Source: Streptomyces tsukubensis
GTDB taxonomy: Bacteria > Actinomycetota > Actinomycetes > Streptomycetales > Streptomycetaceae
Direction: 5' to 3'
DNA: 64,000 nt
Assembly (NCBI RefSeq): GCF_009296025.1
Contig: NZ_CP045178.1
Span: forward strand, 8,551,215 to 8,615,214
Shown one piece after another: positions 1 to 8,818 of this stretch; position 1 is the stretch's first letter; the number at the start of each line of letters is the position of its first letter. Made by a program: the position numbers and the translations under genes. Below the pieces are notes generated by a model. The model was not told the DNA's origin. It did not search any database and saw nothing but the letters and a program-made list of their open reading frames with translations.

Positions 1-563
1 GCGCGCAAGTAGGCGATCCCCTCCCGTGCGACGCGTTCTGGGTCGGTGTAATACTCGCGTATTTCCGGATGGATCAGACACAGCCACATCGAGTTGCGCT
101 GCTGGGGCGGCAAGGCCTCGAAATCGATGAGCAGCTTCGTCATCTCGGGATTCCAGGCCAGGATGTCGTAGCGGTGGTTCATCAGCATGGCCGGCAGTGG
201 GGACAGGTCGGCGAGCAGCCGGGTCAGCGGCGCCGCTGCCGTGGTGCGGGGCTCGGCGGTGGTGCGCGGACGCTGCTGGGTGAGGTCGTAGAGGTAGGTG
301 CGCTCGTCGGGCGCCAGACGTAGGGCGCGGGCCAAGGCTTCGACCACGTCGACCGAGGGCCGCAGCGGGCGGGCCTGTTCCAGCCGTACGAGGTAGTCGA
401 TGCTGATCCCGGCCAGCTCGGCGACCTCTTCGCGGCGCAGTCCCGGGGTGCGCCGGGCCTGCCGGCGGACGGACAGGCCGGCGTCGCGAGGGTCGAGGCG
501 CTCGCGTCGGGTGCGCAGGAACGCGGCCAGTTCCCGGGCCGGGTCGATGGTGGGGCTCGTCAT
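1..563 (-). CDS. MmyB-like helix-turn-helix regulator (partial, 3' end outside window)
   Basis: The reverse strand reads from an ATG at 563 into a protein starting MTSPTIDPGRELAAFLRTRR, and the frame stays open to the window edge. An XRE-type helix-turn-helix (PGLRREEVAELAGISIDYLVRLEQ) is followed by a region with NHRYDILAWNPEMTKLL, the ligand-binding segment typical of MmyB-like regulators. The family controls neighbouring oxidoreductase genes in actinomycetes. It diverges from the aldo/keto reductase at 681 across about 117 bp, so that gene is the likely target. The C-terminus is missing only because the window ends. Confidence 0.85.
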   Translation of the reverse strand, partial: MTSPTIDPARELAAFLRTRRERLDPRDAGLSVRRQARRTPGLRREEVAELAGISIDYLVRLEQARPLRPSVDVVEALARALRLAPDERTYLYDLTQQRPRTTAEPRTTAAAPLTRLLADLSPLPAMLMNHRYDILAWNPEMTKLLIDFEALPPQQRNSMWLCLIHPEIREYYTDPERVAREGIAYLR

Positions 564-680
564 GCTGTGGCCAACAGGCTGGGTAGGAGTGGTGTTCCCA
601 GGAACTGCCTTCCCTTCACCCCGGCTGCCGGCGGCCGCAGGCTGGTGGCCGACACCTGATCACGAGCACAGGAGAACACC

Positions 681-1751
681 ATGTCGCTGACCCTCGACAG
701 TTATCGGCTGCTGGGCCGTTCGGGGCTGCGGGTCTCACCGCTGGCGCTGGGCGCGGCCACCTTCGGCACCGAGTGGGGCTGGGGCGCCGAGCGGGAGGAG
801 GCGCGCAAGCTGTTCGACCGCTACACCGAACTCGGCGGTAACTTCTTCGACACCGCCAGCACCTACACCAACGGCAGCTCCGAGCGACTGCTGGGCGAGT
901 TCACCCGCACCAACCGCGAGGAGCTGGTGCTGGCGACGAAGTACTCGACGCTGCGCCGGCCCGGTGACCCCAATTCCGGGGGCGCCCACCGTAAGAGCAT
1001 GCACGCGTCGGTGGAGGCGAGCCTGCGGCAGCTGAACACGGACTACATCGACCTGCTCTACCTGAACATATGGGACTTCAGGACACCGGTGGAGGAGATC
1101 CTGCGCGGCCTGGACGACCTGGTGAGGCAGGGCAAGGTTCTGTACGTGGCGATCTCCGGCGCCCCGGCCTGGCAGGTGTCGCGCATGCAGGCGATCGCCG
1201 ATCTGCGGGGCTGGTCGCCGCTGGTCGCACTGGAGATCGAGTACAGCCTGATCGAGCGTACCGGGGAACGCGACCTGATCCCCATGGCGCGCGAGATGGG
1301 ACTCGGTGTGGTCCCCTTCTCCCCGCTGGGCGGCGGGGTGCTCACCGGCAAGTACGGCAGTCAGGACCTGAACCCGTCGGGCCCCGTCGTCGGCGAAACC
1401 GCCAGCAGCCGCAGGGGCCTCAACGCCGCCCTGGGAATGGTCACCGAACGTACCCTTGCCGTCGCCGATGTGGTGAAGGAGGTGGCCTCGGAGCTGGGCC
1501 GCACACCTGCCCAGGTCGCGCTGGCCTGGACCCTGAACGCCCCCGGCGTGACGTCGCCCATCATCGGCGCGCGCACCGTCGCGCAGCTGGAGGACAACTT
1601 GGGCGCCCTGCGGGTCGACCTCACCCCTGCCCAGGTGGCCCGCCTGGACGAGGCCGGCGCCATCGACCTCGGAATTCCGCACACTCTGCTCGCCAGCGAT
1701 CACATCCGCACGGTCACCACGGGCGACATGAAGGTCGCGACCCGCGGCTGA
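681..1751 (+). CDS. Aldo/keto reductase
   Basis: A 356-residue NADPH-dependent aldo/keto reductase with a TIM-barrel fold, the usual length for the family. The N-terminus YRLLGRSGLRVSPLALGAAT is the standard first strand. Active-site Asp57 and Tyr62 lie in NFFDTASTYTNGSSE and Lys87 in VLATKY. The fourth tetrad position, normally His in YLHxWD, reads YLNIWD, putting Asn129 there. The cofactor-binding end TSPIIGARTVAQLEDNLGAL is intact. Substrate unknown. The divergent MmyB-like regulator suggests inducible expression. AGGAGA just upstream fits an ATG start at 681. Confidence 0.9.
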   Translation: MSLTLDSYRLLGRSGLRVSPLALGAATFGTEWGWGAEREEARKLFDRYTELGGNFFDTASTYTNGSSERLLGEFTRTNREELVLATKYSTLRRPGDPNSGGAHRKSMHASVEASLRQLNTDYIDLLYLNIWDFRTPVEEILRGLDDLVRQGKVLYVAISGAPAWQVSRMQAIADLRGWSPLVALEIEYSLIERTGERDLIPMAREMGLGVVPFSPLGGGVLTGKYGSQDLNPSGPVVGETASSRRGLNAALGMVTERTLAVADVVKEVASELGRTPAQVALAWTLNAPGVTSPIIGARTVAQLEDNLGALRVDLTPAQVARLDEAGAIDLGIPHTLLASDHIRTVTTGDMKVATRG

Positions 1752-2101
1752 CGCACTTCATGAACGGCGGCTTCCGGGTACCCCCTGCTTGGGAGCGAGG
1801 GAACGGAGTTCGGCGACCACGGGATCTCCCTTGACCGGGACCTTGACCGGGACCGGGGCCGGGCCGGGGCCGGGACGCCGACGTTCGCGACGGACATCGT
1901 CGAGGACCGGTGTGCCGCCCCCTCCCCGCTCACCCGCTCCGAGGACCACGAGGACCACGAGGGCCGCGCGTGATCTTCAGAGGGGCTCCTGGAGATCGCC
2001 TCGGACCCTCCGAGCCGCCGTCGGCGGCGCGGCTCTCCGCGGCAGCGGACACACCGGCGCGGGTGAGCGTGGTGCTGTGCCGTTCGTCTGACGGAGTACT
2101 C
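1752..2101. repeat. Gene-free spacer with short GGGACC/GGGGCC tandem repeats (1831-1875)
   Basis: This 350-bp spacer lies between the convergent 3' ends of the reductase and the XdhC-type gene. From about 1831 to 1875 it holds short imperfect tandem repeats (TTGACCGGGACC twice, then GGGGCCGGGCC). No reading frame here has protein-like composition. I see no clean hairpin terminator. Confidence 0.5.
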
Positions 2102-3250
2102 CTACGCGGCCGCCACTCGCCCGCGCTCTCCGCCCTCGCCCTCGTGGTGAATCGGCGCCACCGACCCCGTCAGGGGGACGCCGGTCCCGCCCCGCCGGGC
2201 CGCCACGATCTCCGCCGCGATCGACAGTGCGGTCTCCTCGGGCGTACGGGCACCGAGGTCCAGGCCGATCGGAGACCTCAGTCGAGCCAACTCCGTGTCC
2301 GTCAGGCCGACGTCACGCAACCTTCTGTCACGGTCCAGGTGAGTGCGGCGCGACCCCATCGCGCCGACGAACGCGACGGGCAACCGCAGCGCCTCCTTCA
2401 GCAGGGGAACGTCGAACTTCGCGTCGTGGGTGAGTACGCACAGGACAGTGCGCCCGTCGACCTCGGTGCGCCGCAGATAGCGGTGCGGCCAGTCGACCAC
2501 CAGGTCGTCGGCGCCGGGGAAACGGTCCCGCGTGGCGAAGACGGGGCGGGCGTCGCACACGGTCACGTGGTAGCCGAGGAACTTGCCCGCGCGGACGAGC
2601 GCCGCGGCGAAGTCGATCGCGCCGAATACGATCATGCGGGGTGGCGGCACGTTCGCCTCGACGAGCAGCGTGAGACCGCCGGGGCAGTGCGAACCGTCCT
2701 CGGAGAGGTCGACCGTGCCGGTGCGCCCGGAGTCCAGCACAGCGCGCGCCTCGGCCGCCACCGTCCGGTTCAGTTCCCGGCCACCGCCGAGGTCTCCCTC
2801 GTACGCCTCCTCCGGGCGCACGGTCAGGGCCCCGCCGAGGAGCCCGGCGGGACCCCGGACGACCCGGGCGACCGCCACCGGCCCGCCCCCGGCGGCGGCG
2901 GAGAGCGCCGCCAGGAGCGCCGGCCGCCCCGGTGTGCCGGTGGTGACCGGGGTGACCATGACGTCGACGCTCCCACCGCAGGTGAGTCCCACGGCGAAGG
3001 CGTCGTCGTCGCTGTAGCCGAAGCGTCGGAGGACCGTCCGTCCGTCCGCGAGCGCTTGGACGCACAGCTCGTACACCTCTGCCTCGACGCAGCCTCCGGA
3101 GACCGAGCCGATGGCCTTTCCGCCGCCGTCGACGGCGAGAGCCGCGCCGGGATCGCGCGGCGCGCTGCCCCCGACGGCGACGACGGTGGCGACGGCGAAG
3201 TCCCGCCCCTCCTCGGCCCAGCGGTGCAGCTCCTCGGCGATGTCAAGCAC
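2102..3250 (-). CDS. xdhC: XdhC/CoxF-type maturation factor of a molybdenum hydroxylase
   Basis: A 382-residue XdhC/PaoD-family chaperone. Family members bind the molybdenum cofactor, promote its sulfuration and deliver it to the large subunit in the cytoplasm. The N-terminal domain has GSVSGGCVEAEVYE, including the conserved GGC, and TCGGSVDVMV. The C-terminal Rossmann half contains RMIVFGAIDFAAALV and ends with GAMGSRRTHLDRDRRL. The GTG start at 3250 overlaps the end of the large-subunit gene by 8 bp, so it is the last gene of the four-gene operon. XdhC next to PaoABC-type subunits is the usual arrangement. Confidence 0.9.
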   Translation of the reverse strand: MLDIAEELHRWAEEGRDFAVATVVAVGGSAPRDPGAALAVDGGGKAIGSVSGGCVEAEVYELCVQALADGRTVLRRFGYSDDDAFAVGLTCGGSVDVMVTPVTTGTPGRPALLAALSAAAGGGPVAVARVVRGPAGLLGGALTVRPEEAYEGDLGGGRELNRTVAAEARAVLDSGRTGTVDLSEDGSHCPGGLTLLVEANVPPPRMIVFGAIDFAAALVRAGKFLGYHVTVCDARPVFATRDRFPGADDLVVDWPHRYLRRTEVDGRTVLCVLTHDAKFDVPLLKEALRLPVAFVGAMGSRRTHLDRDRRLRDVGLTDTELARLRSPIGLDLGARTPEETALSIAAEIVAARRGGTGVPLTGSVAPIHHEGEGGERGRVAAA

Positions 3251-5372
3251 GTGGGCCCCTCGTCCCGGCCAGCAGAACGCGGTCCGGCCTGATGGGCAGG
3301 GACCGGTGGCGTACGCCGGTGGCGTGCCAGACGGCGTTGGTGACGGCCGCCGCCGCGCCCACGATGCCGACCTCCCCGATGCCTTTGATGTTGGTGGGGT
3401 CGTGGGGGTCGTGGTCCTCGATCCAGTCGGCTTCGATGTCCGGTACGTCGGCGTGGGTGGCGATGTGGTATCCGGCGAGGTCGGCCCCGTAGTGACCGCC
3501 GGAGACCTCGTCCCTGACCGCCTCTTCGTGCAGCGCCATGGAGATGCCCCAGATCATTCCGCCGACCAGCTGATTGCGGGCGGTGAGGGGGTTGACGATC
3601 CGGCCCGCGGCGAAGATGCCGAGCATGCGCCGTACGCGTACCTCGCCGGTGGCGACGTCCACGGCGACCTCAGCGAACTGGGCGCCGAAGGAGTGGCGCT
3701 CCATCTTCGCGAGCGCCCCGACGGCCGCCGTGGTGTCCGAGCGGACCGTGATGCCCTGGGGCGGGATGTCGCCGCCGGGCACGAGGCGTTCGCGCAGTTC
3801 GGCGGCGGCGGTGGTGACCGCCCACGCCCAGGACCTGGTGCCCATGGACCCTCCGGCGATCATCGCCGGCCCGAACTCGCTGTCGCCGATCCGTACCCGG
3901 ACGCGGTCGGGGGCGACCTCCAGCCCGTCGGCTGCGAGCAGGGTGAGGGCGGTGCGTGCTCCGGTGCCGATGTCCGCCGCGGAGATACGGACGGTGAACG
4001 TGCCGTCCGCTTCCGCCGTTATACCGGCCGTGGAGGGGGCGGCCCCGGCGGGGAAGGAGGCGGCCGCCGTGCCGGTGCCGAGCAGCCAGCGCCCGTCGCT
4101 GCGCAGACCGGGGCGAGGGTCGCGGTCGGCCCAGCCGAAGCGGCGGGCACCCTCGTCGAAGCAGCCCAGGAGGTTGCGGTTGCTGAAGGGGAGGCCGGAG
4201 ACCGGGCCCCGTGCGGGTTCGTTGCGTGCCCGCAGTTCGATGGGGTCGAGGCCGCATTTCTCGGCGAGTTCGTCGAGCGCGGATTCCAGGGCGAAGGAGC
4301 CGGGTGCCTCGCCGGGGGCACGCATCCAGGTCGGGGTGGGTACGTCGAGGCGAACCGCCCGGTTGGCGGTGTGGTGGGCTTCGGCGTCGTACATGGTCCG
4401 GGGCACCCCGGCGCTCGGTTCGACGAACTCGTGCACGGAGGACGTCATGCTCAGCGAGCGGTGTTCCAGGGCGCGCAGCCGTCCGTCCGGGTGTGCGCCG
4501 AGCCGGACCCGCTGTGCGGTCGGGCTGCGGTAGCCGGCGAGAGTGAACACCTGGCGGCGGGTCATGACGACGCGCACCGGCCGCTGAAGGATGGTCGCGG
4601 CCATCACGGCGGCCACTTGGTGGGCGCGTACCCCCTTGCTCCCGAAGCCGCCGCCGACGTGTTCCGAGCGCACCCGGACCGAGGCCGGGTCGAGCGAGAA
4701 GAGGTTGGCGAGCTCGCCGGCGACCCAGGTGACGCCCTGGTTGGAGTCGATGACGTCGAGACGTCCGCCCTCCCAGCGCGCGGTGGCCGCGTGCGGCTCC
4801 ATCGAGTTGTGGTGCTCTTCGGGAGTGGTGTACTCCTCGTCCACGACGACGGCGGACGCGGCGAGTCCGGCCTCCAGGTCGCCCTTCGCGGTGACGGCCT
4901 GCATATGGCCGTCGACGGCATAGGCGTCCGGGCGGTCGGCCGTGAACGCGACATCGTGCGGTTCCGTCTCGTACTCCACGACGAGGGTCTCAGCGGCTTC
5001 CCTGGCCTGCTCGGACGTTTCGGCGACGACCAGCGCCACCGGCCAGCCCATGAACGGCACCCGGTCGTGCTGGAAGACCGCGCAGGTCGGGTCGGGCGGC
5101 CCCATGAGGCCGACGTAGTCGGTGTGCACGGGCGGCGCGTTGTGGTGGTGCAGGACGGTGAGGACTCCCGGCATCGCGAGGACCGCCGCGTCCTCGATCG
5201 AACGGATGCGGCCGCGGGTGACGGTCGACAACACCAGCCACCCGTAGGCCAGTTCGTCGAAGGGGATCTCCCCCGCGTAACGCGCGGCCCCGGTGACCTT
5301 GTCGCGCCCCTCGACCCGGGTGTGCGCGGTCCCGACGGCGTGCAGCGGCTTGGTGGTGGTGGGGGTGGTCAT
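3243..5372 (-). CDS. Molybdopterin-binding large subunit, PaoC/YagR-like aldehyde oxidoreductase
   Basis: A 709-residue catalytic subunit of the xanthine dehydrogenase superfamily. It begins with the ald_Xan_dh hammerhead domain (HTRVEGRDKVTGAARYAGE). HVGGGFGSKG and WMRAPGEAPGSFALESALDE are the cofactor-binding stretches, and GIGEVGIVGAAAAVTNAV near the C-terminus carries the conserved catalytic Glu. The ATG at 5372 overlaps the FAD subunit by 4 bp, which implies translational coupling. The separate small, medium and large subunits plus XdhC match PaoABCD more closely than purine-specific xanthine dehydrogenase, so the substrate is probably an aldehyde, though this is inference. Confidence 0.9.
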   Translation of the reverse strand: MTTPTTTKPLHAVGTAHTRVEGRDKVTGAARYAGEIPFDELAYGWLVLSTVTRGRIRSIEDAAVLAMPGVLTVLHHHNAPPVHTDYVGLMGPPDPTCAVFQHDRVPFMGWPVALVVAETSEQAREAAETLVVEYETEPHDVAFTADRPDAYAVDGHMQAVTAKGDLEAGLAASAVVVDEEYTTPEEHHNSMEPHAATARWEGGRLDVIDSNQGVTWVAGELANLFSLDPASVRVRSEHVGGGFGSKGVRAHQVAAVMAATILQRPVRVVMTRRQVFTLAGYRSPTAQRVRLGAHPDGRLRALEHRSLSMTSSVHEFVEPSAGVPRTMYDAEAHHTANRAVRLDVPTPTWMRAPGEAPGSFALESALDELAEKCGLDPIELRARNEPARGPVSGLPFSNRNLLGCFDEGARRFGWADRDPRPGLRSDGRWLLGTGTAAASFPAGAAPSTAGITAEADGTFTVRISAADIGTGARTALTLLAADGLEVAPDRVRVRIGDSEFGPAMIAGGSMGTRSWAWAVTTAAAELRERLVPGGDIPPQGITVRSDTTAAVGALAKMERHSFGAQFAEVAVDVATGEVRVRRMLGIFAAGRIVNPLTARNQLVGGMIWGISMALHEEAVRDEVSGGHYGADLAGYHIATHADVPDIEADWIEDHDPHDPTNIKGIGEVGIVGAAAAVTNAVWHATGVRHRSLPIRPDRVLLAGTRGPRA

Positions 5373-6361
5373 CGGGCGGCCTCCTCGGTGAGTTCGGTCA
5401 GGACGGCCACCGTGAGATTGCGCATCAGCGCCACCTTGTACCCGTTGTCCGGCAGCGGCGCGGCCGCCGCCAGTTCGGCGTCCGCGGCGGCGGCGAAGGT
5501 GGCGGCGTCGGCGGGTGCCCCGCGCAGTACCGCCTCGGCCGCCCGCGCACGCCACGGCCGGGAGGCGACGGCCCCGTAGGCGAGGCGTATGTCGTGGACC
5601 ACTCCGTCGCGCAGGTCGAGCGCGGCGGCGACCGAGCCGATCGCGAACGCGTACGAGGCACGCTCGCGTACCTTCCGGTACCGGGAGAGGGCGGCGACCG
5701 GGGCGGGCGGCAGGGTGACCCCGGTGATCAACGCCCCCGCCGGCAGGGCGGTCTCCCGGTTCGGGGCGTCGCCGACCGGCACGTAGAACTTCGCCAGTGG
5801 CAGCTCGCCGGTCCCGTCGGCCGTCTCGTACGACACGATGGCGTCGAACGCGGTCAGCGCCACAGCCATGTCCGAGGGGTGGACTGCCACGCAGTGGTCG
5901 GAGCCGCCGAGGATCGCGTGGTTGTGGTGCTCGCCCGCGATGGCGGGACAACCGCTGCCGGGGAGGCGCTTGTTGCACGGCTTGGTGACGTCAGTGAAGT
6001 AGCCGCACCGGGTGCGCTGGAGCAGATTTCCGCCGACGGTGGCCATGTTGCGCAGTTGCCCGGAGGCGCCGGCGAGTACGGCCTGGGCCAACGCCGGGAA
6101 GTTCCGGCGGACTTCGGGGTGTGCGGCGAGGTCACTGTTGGTGACGGTCGCGCCGATGCGCAGGCCGCCGCCCTCCGTCACCTCGATCCGGTCGAGCGGC
6201 AGTTCCCGTATGTCGATGAGGCGGGTGGGGCGTTCGACGCCGGATTTCATCAGATCGACGAGATTGGTGCCCCCGCCGAGATAGCGGGCCTCGGAATCGG
6301 TGTCGAGCAGCGCGACGGCGCCGGTGACGTCGTAGGCGCGCTCATAGGCGAACTCCCTCAT
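5369..6361 (-). CDS. FAD-binding medium subunit with extra 4Fe-4S motif (PaoB/YagS-like)
   Basis: A 330-residue electron-transfer subunit. EARYLGGGTNLVDLMKSGV and NMATVGGNLLQRTRC form the FAD_binding_5 domain. The cysteine-rich insert CGYFTDVTKPCNKRLPGSGC, followed by GGSDHCVAVHPSDMA, is the signature of PaoB-type subunits that carry a 4Fe-4S cluster in addition to FAD. The C-terminal CO_deh_flav_C domain follows (YRKVRERASYAFAIGSVAAA). It overlaps both neighbours by 4 bp. Electrons would pass from molybdenum through 2Fe-2S centres to FAD. Confidence 0.9.
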   Translation of the reverse strand: MREFAYERAYDVTGAVALLDTDSEARYLGGGTNLVDLMKSGVERPTRLIDIRELPLDRIEVTEGGGLRIGATVTNSDLAAHPEVRRNFPALAQAVLAGASGQLRNMATVGGNLLQRTRCGYFTDVTKPCNKRLPGSGCPAIAGEHHNHAILGGSDHCVAVHPSDMAVALTAFDAIVSYETADGTGELPLAKFYVPVGDAPNRETALPAGALITGVTLPPAPVAALSRYRKVRERASYAFAIGSVAAALDLRDGVVHDIRLAYGAVASRPWRARAAEAVLRGAPADAATFAAAADAELAAAAPLPDNGYKVALMRNLTVAVLTELTEEAAR

Positions 6362-6957
6362 GCCGCTGCCCCTTTCTCCGCCGCCGGGGTCTGCCCGGAT
6401 CGCGTGGTCTGTTCGTGTACCGCCGCCGCGCGGGAGACCGCCTGCACGATCGAGACGTAGGCGGCGCAGCGGCACAGGTTGCCGCTCATGCGTTCCCTGA
6501 TCTCCTCGGCACTCAGCGGAGGCGGCCCCGCTTCTGGCCGCACGTCGTCGGTGACGGCGCTGGGCCAGCCCGCGGCGTGTTCTTCGATCACCGCGATCGC
6601 CGAACAGATCTGCCCCGGCGTGCAGTAGCCGCACTGGTACCCGTCCAGGTCGAGGAACGCCTGCTGTACCGGATGCAGTTGTTCGCCCTCGGCGACGCCT
6701 TCGATGGTGGTGATCTCACGCCCCTCGGCCGCGACGGCGAGTTGGAGGCAGGAGACAGCGCGACGCCCGTCGAGCAGGACGGTGCAGGCACCGCACTGCC
6801 CCTGGTCGCAGCCCTTTTTGGTGCCGGTCAGATCGAACCGCTCGCGCAGGGCGTCGAGCAGGGTGGTGCGGTGGTCGACGGGGAGCGTGTGCTTCTCGCC
6901 GTTGACCTTCAACGTGATGGTGCCGTGCGTCGGCGAAGTGGCCGGGGCTGAGGGCAT
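6358..6957 (-). CDS. 2Fe-2S small subunit of the molybdenum hydroxylase (PaoA/YagT-like)
   Basis: A 199-residue protein with the plant-ferredoxin motif GCDQGQCGACTVLLDGRRAVSC and the second cluster-binding motif CGYCTPGQICSA with NLCRCAAYVSIVQAV. The ATG at 6957 is preferred because AGAAGG lies about 7 bp upstream and the homology begins there (ITLKVNGEKHTLPVD). A longer reading to 7023 adds a low-complexity leader. E. coli PaoA is periplasmic and has a Tat signal, but I see no twin-arginine signal here, so this enzyme is probably cytoplasmic. First gene of the operon, facing the TetR gene. Confidence 0.9.
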   Translation of the reverse strand: MPSAPATSPTHGTITLKVNGEKHTLPVDHRTTLLDALRERFDLTGTKKGCDQGQCGACTVLLDGRRAVSCLQLAVAAEGREITTIEGVAEGEQLHPVQQAFLDLDGYQCGYCTPGQICSAIAVIEEHAAGWPSAVTDDVRPEAGPPPLSAEEIRERMSGNLCRCAAYVSIVQAVSRAAAVHEQTTRSGQTPAAEKGAAA

Positions 6958-7142
6958 GGTCAGCCTTCTTTCGCGTATCCGGGGCTGGTCGGGCGGACGG
7001 GGCGACGGGCGGGCGTGCGGCAAGCCGGGGTCGGTGGGCGCGTGCGGCGCGGCGGGCCCAGGAGAAACCGCGGGCAGCGAAAGAATCAGGTGGGCGCCCG
7101 CGGCACCCGGACGACCGTGCGGCCGCTATGGTAGAAGGAAGC

Positions 7143-7185
7143 GGACAGTTGTCCATTTGTCCGGGAGAGTAGTGGACAGTTGTCC
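7143..7185. promoter_or_regulatory. Two identical palindromic operator sites for the adjacent TetR protein
   Basis: GGACAGTTGTCC occurs at 7143-7154 and again at 7174-7185. Each has inverted arms GGACA and TGTCC around a 2-bp centre, and the copies are 31 bp apart, about three helical turns. A half-site TTGTCC lies between them. They fall between the divergent molybdenum hydroxylase operon and the TetR gene. This is the usual position for a TetR repressor controlling itself and the operon. Binding itself is inferred. Confidence 0.7.
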
Positions 7186-7229
7186 GGTTAGCAAGGGCCG
7201 AACTCGGCCGCGTGCCGTAGGGAGGACGA

Positions 7230-7811
7230 GTGCAGTACAAGAAGGACGCCGCCCTGCGATCGGACGCCCAACGCAACCGCGAGCGGATCCTCGATGTGGC
7301 CGTGGTCGAACTGACGCGGTCGCCGCATGCCTCGCTGAGCACGATCGCGAAGAAGGCGGGCGTGGGACAGGGCACCTTCTACCGCAACTTCCCCAACCGC
7401 GAGGCGCTTGTCCTGGAGATCTACCGCCACGAGATGCAGCAGGTCGCCGACGTCGCCGTCGAACTCCTCAACACGCGGGAACCGGCCCAGGCCCTGCGTG
7501 AATGGATGGACCGGCTGACCGGGTTCGCCATGACCAAGGCTGGCCTGGCGGACGCCATCCGCCAGGCCACCAGCGGTCCGGGCGGCCAGACGAAACCCCA
7601 GCCCACCCGGGTCGCCGACGCGGCAGCCCTCCTGCTCCGCGCCAATGAGGAAGCCGGAACCATCCGTCCCGGAGTGACCTCCGACGACTTCCTGCTCGCC
7701 ATCGCGGGCCTCTGGCAGATCGACCCGCACTCCGACTGGCAGCCGAGGGCCACACGGCTGATGGACCTGGTCATGGACGGACTGACCGCGGGAGCGCCCC
7801 GAGGGCGCTGA
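7230..7811 (+). CDS. TetR/AcrR family transcriptional regulator
   Basis: A 193-residue TetR repressor. The N-terminal helix-turn-helix reads RNRERILDVAVVELTRSPHASLSTIAKKAGVGQGTFYRNFPNREAL in pieces, with the typical TFYRNFPNRE recognition helix. The remainder is an all-helical ligand and dimerisation domain ending LMDLVMDGLTAG. GGGAGG about 10 bp upstream supports the start. It is transcribed away from the molybdenum hydroxylase operon and sits beside two matching palindromes, so it probably represses that operon until an aldehyde or related ligand binds. Confidence 0.88.
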   Translation: MQYKKDAALRSDAQRNRERILDVAVVELTRSPHASLSTIAKKAGVGQGTFYRNFPNREALVLEIYRHEMQQVADVAVELLNTREPAQALREWMDRLTGFAMTKAGLADAIRQATSGPGGQTKPQPTRVADAAALLLRANEEAGTIRPGVTSDDFLLAIAGLWQIDPHSDWQPRATRLMDLVMDGLTAGAPRGR

Positions 7812-8335
7812 CCGGGGGTCCGGCGGACGGCCCATGGGCGCCGGTGCGCGGTCCTGTTCGACGCCGCTTCCGGGGGCCTCCCGCCCGGATCGCCCTCGAT
7901 ACCGGGCCCTGCGTCCCGCGCCCCGTGCCCCTCGCCCGTCTGATCGCGGGCGTCCCCGTCGCCGCCGTGCGGCGGGCCACCGCCGACCCCGGCCCGAACC
8001 CGCGCCCGCTGTATCGCGGCCGTCCTGGTGCGGCCGCCCCGGCGTGGTGGGACGGCGTGGCCCCCCGGTCGCCGCCGCACTCGAACAACTCATGCGACAA
8101 CGACCGGACCCCGGCAGAGGGAGGGCCCCGTCCCCGCGGACCCGAGACCCTCTGTGCCGGGGTCGCCTCCCGCGGTACAGGCACCGGCACCGGCACGCGA
8201 CAGCGCCCCGCCAGCACGGAAGTCCTCGGTGTCGGCGGCGCGGACTCGCGCGAGGTACAGAGGCCGCCCCGTACAGCGGCGGACGGAACGCAGGGGCAGC
8301 CCGCCGGGAGGTGCCGTGCGGGGACCTGTCCGTCA
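7812..8335. other. Gene-free interval
   Basis: These 524 bp separate the 3' ends of the TetR and thioesterase genes. Open frames exist on both strands but are rich in Arg and Pro, have no family signature and no credible ribosome site. I see no clear terminator hairpin. Confidence 0.5.
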
Positions 8336-8818
8336 TCAGATCTCTCGGATACCCCGCCCCGTCCAGTCGGGCCCGGGGGCGACCAGAGCCCCCAGCCCGG
8401 TCTGGACGGCCCCGGGCAGCGGTCCGGACCGGCCGCTGTCGCGGTCGACGTGCAGAGCGAAGAGTTCCTCGGTCGCCACGGCTGACCCCTCCGGCCCGCC
8501 GGACAGGCCGGTCAGGAACATCTCGTGCAGGAGGCGGACCTTCCTGGTGTCGGCCCCCAGCACCGTGGTACGCACACACAGGTGGCTGCCGCGCGGTACC
8601 TCGCTCAGGTACCGGACGTGCGCCTCGACGGTGTAGAGCGAACAGCCGGTGTCCTCCCGGTACCCCTGGCCCAGGCCGACCGCCTCCATCAGCGCGTCCG
8701 TCGCGAAGCCGAAGACCAGTACGTAGTACGCCTCGCTGAGGTGGCCGTTGTAGTCGATCCAGTCGTCCTGGACGGCCTGCCGGAACAACGGCAGGCCGTC
8801 CGTGCCGGGCGCGGTCAC
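8336..8818 (-). CDS. cdhB: Betainyl-CoA thioesterase-like hot-dog protein (CdhB-like)
   Basis: A 160-residue 4HBT-type hot-dog thioesterase. The active-site segment DWIDYNGHLSEAYYVLVFG has the D-x3-GH-x3-Y pattern. In the known Pseudomonas carnitine pathway CdhB hydrolyses betainyl-CoA to glycine betaine, and a thioesterase of this type is coded beside, or fused to, carnitine dehydrogenase. The start overlaps the carnitine dehydrogenase stop by 4 bp. The substrate is inferred from context. Alone it could be called only an acyl-CoA thioesterase. Confidence 0.8.
   Translation of the reverse strand: MTAPGTDGLPLFRQAVQDDWIDYNGHLSEAYYVLVFGFATDALMEAVGLGQGYREDTGCSLYTVEAHVRYLSEVPRGSHLCVRTTVLGADTRKVRLLHEMFLTGLSGGPEGSAVATEELFALHVDRDSGRSGPLPGAVQTGLGALVAPGPDWTGRGIREI

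Noticed and set aside
3111..5579. Very long open frame opposite the molybdenum hydroxylase genes
   Set aside because: Gly/Arg/Val-rich antisense translation without motifs; the reverse strand encodes clear subunits with catalytic residues.
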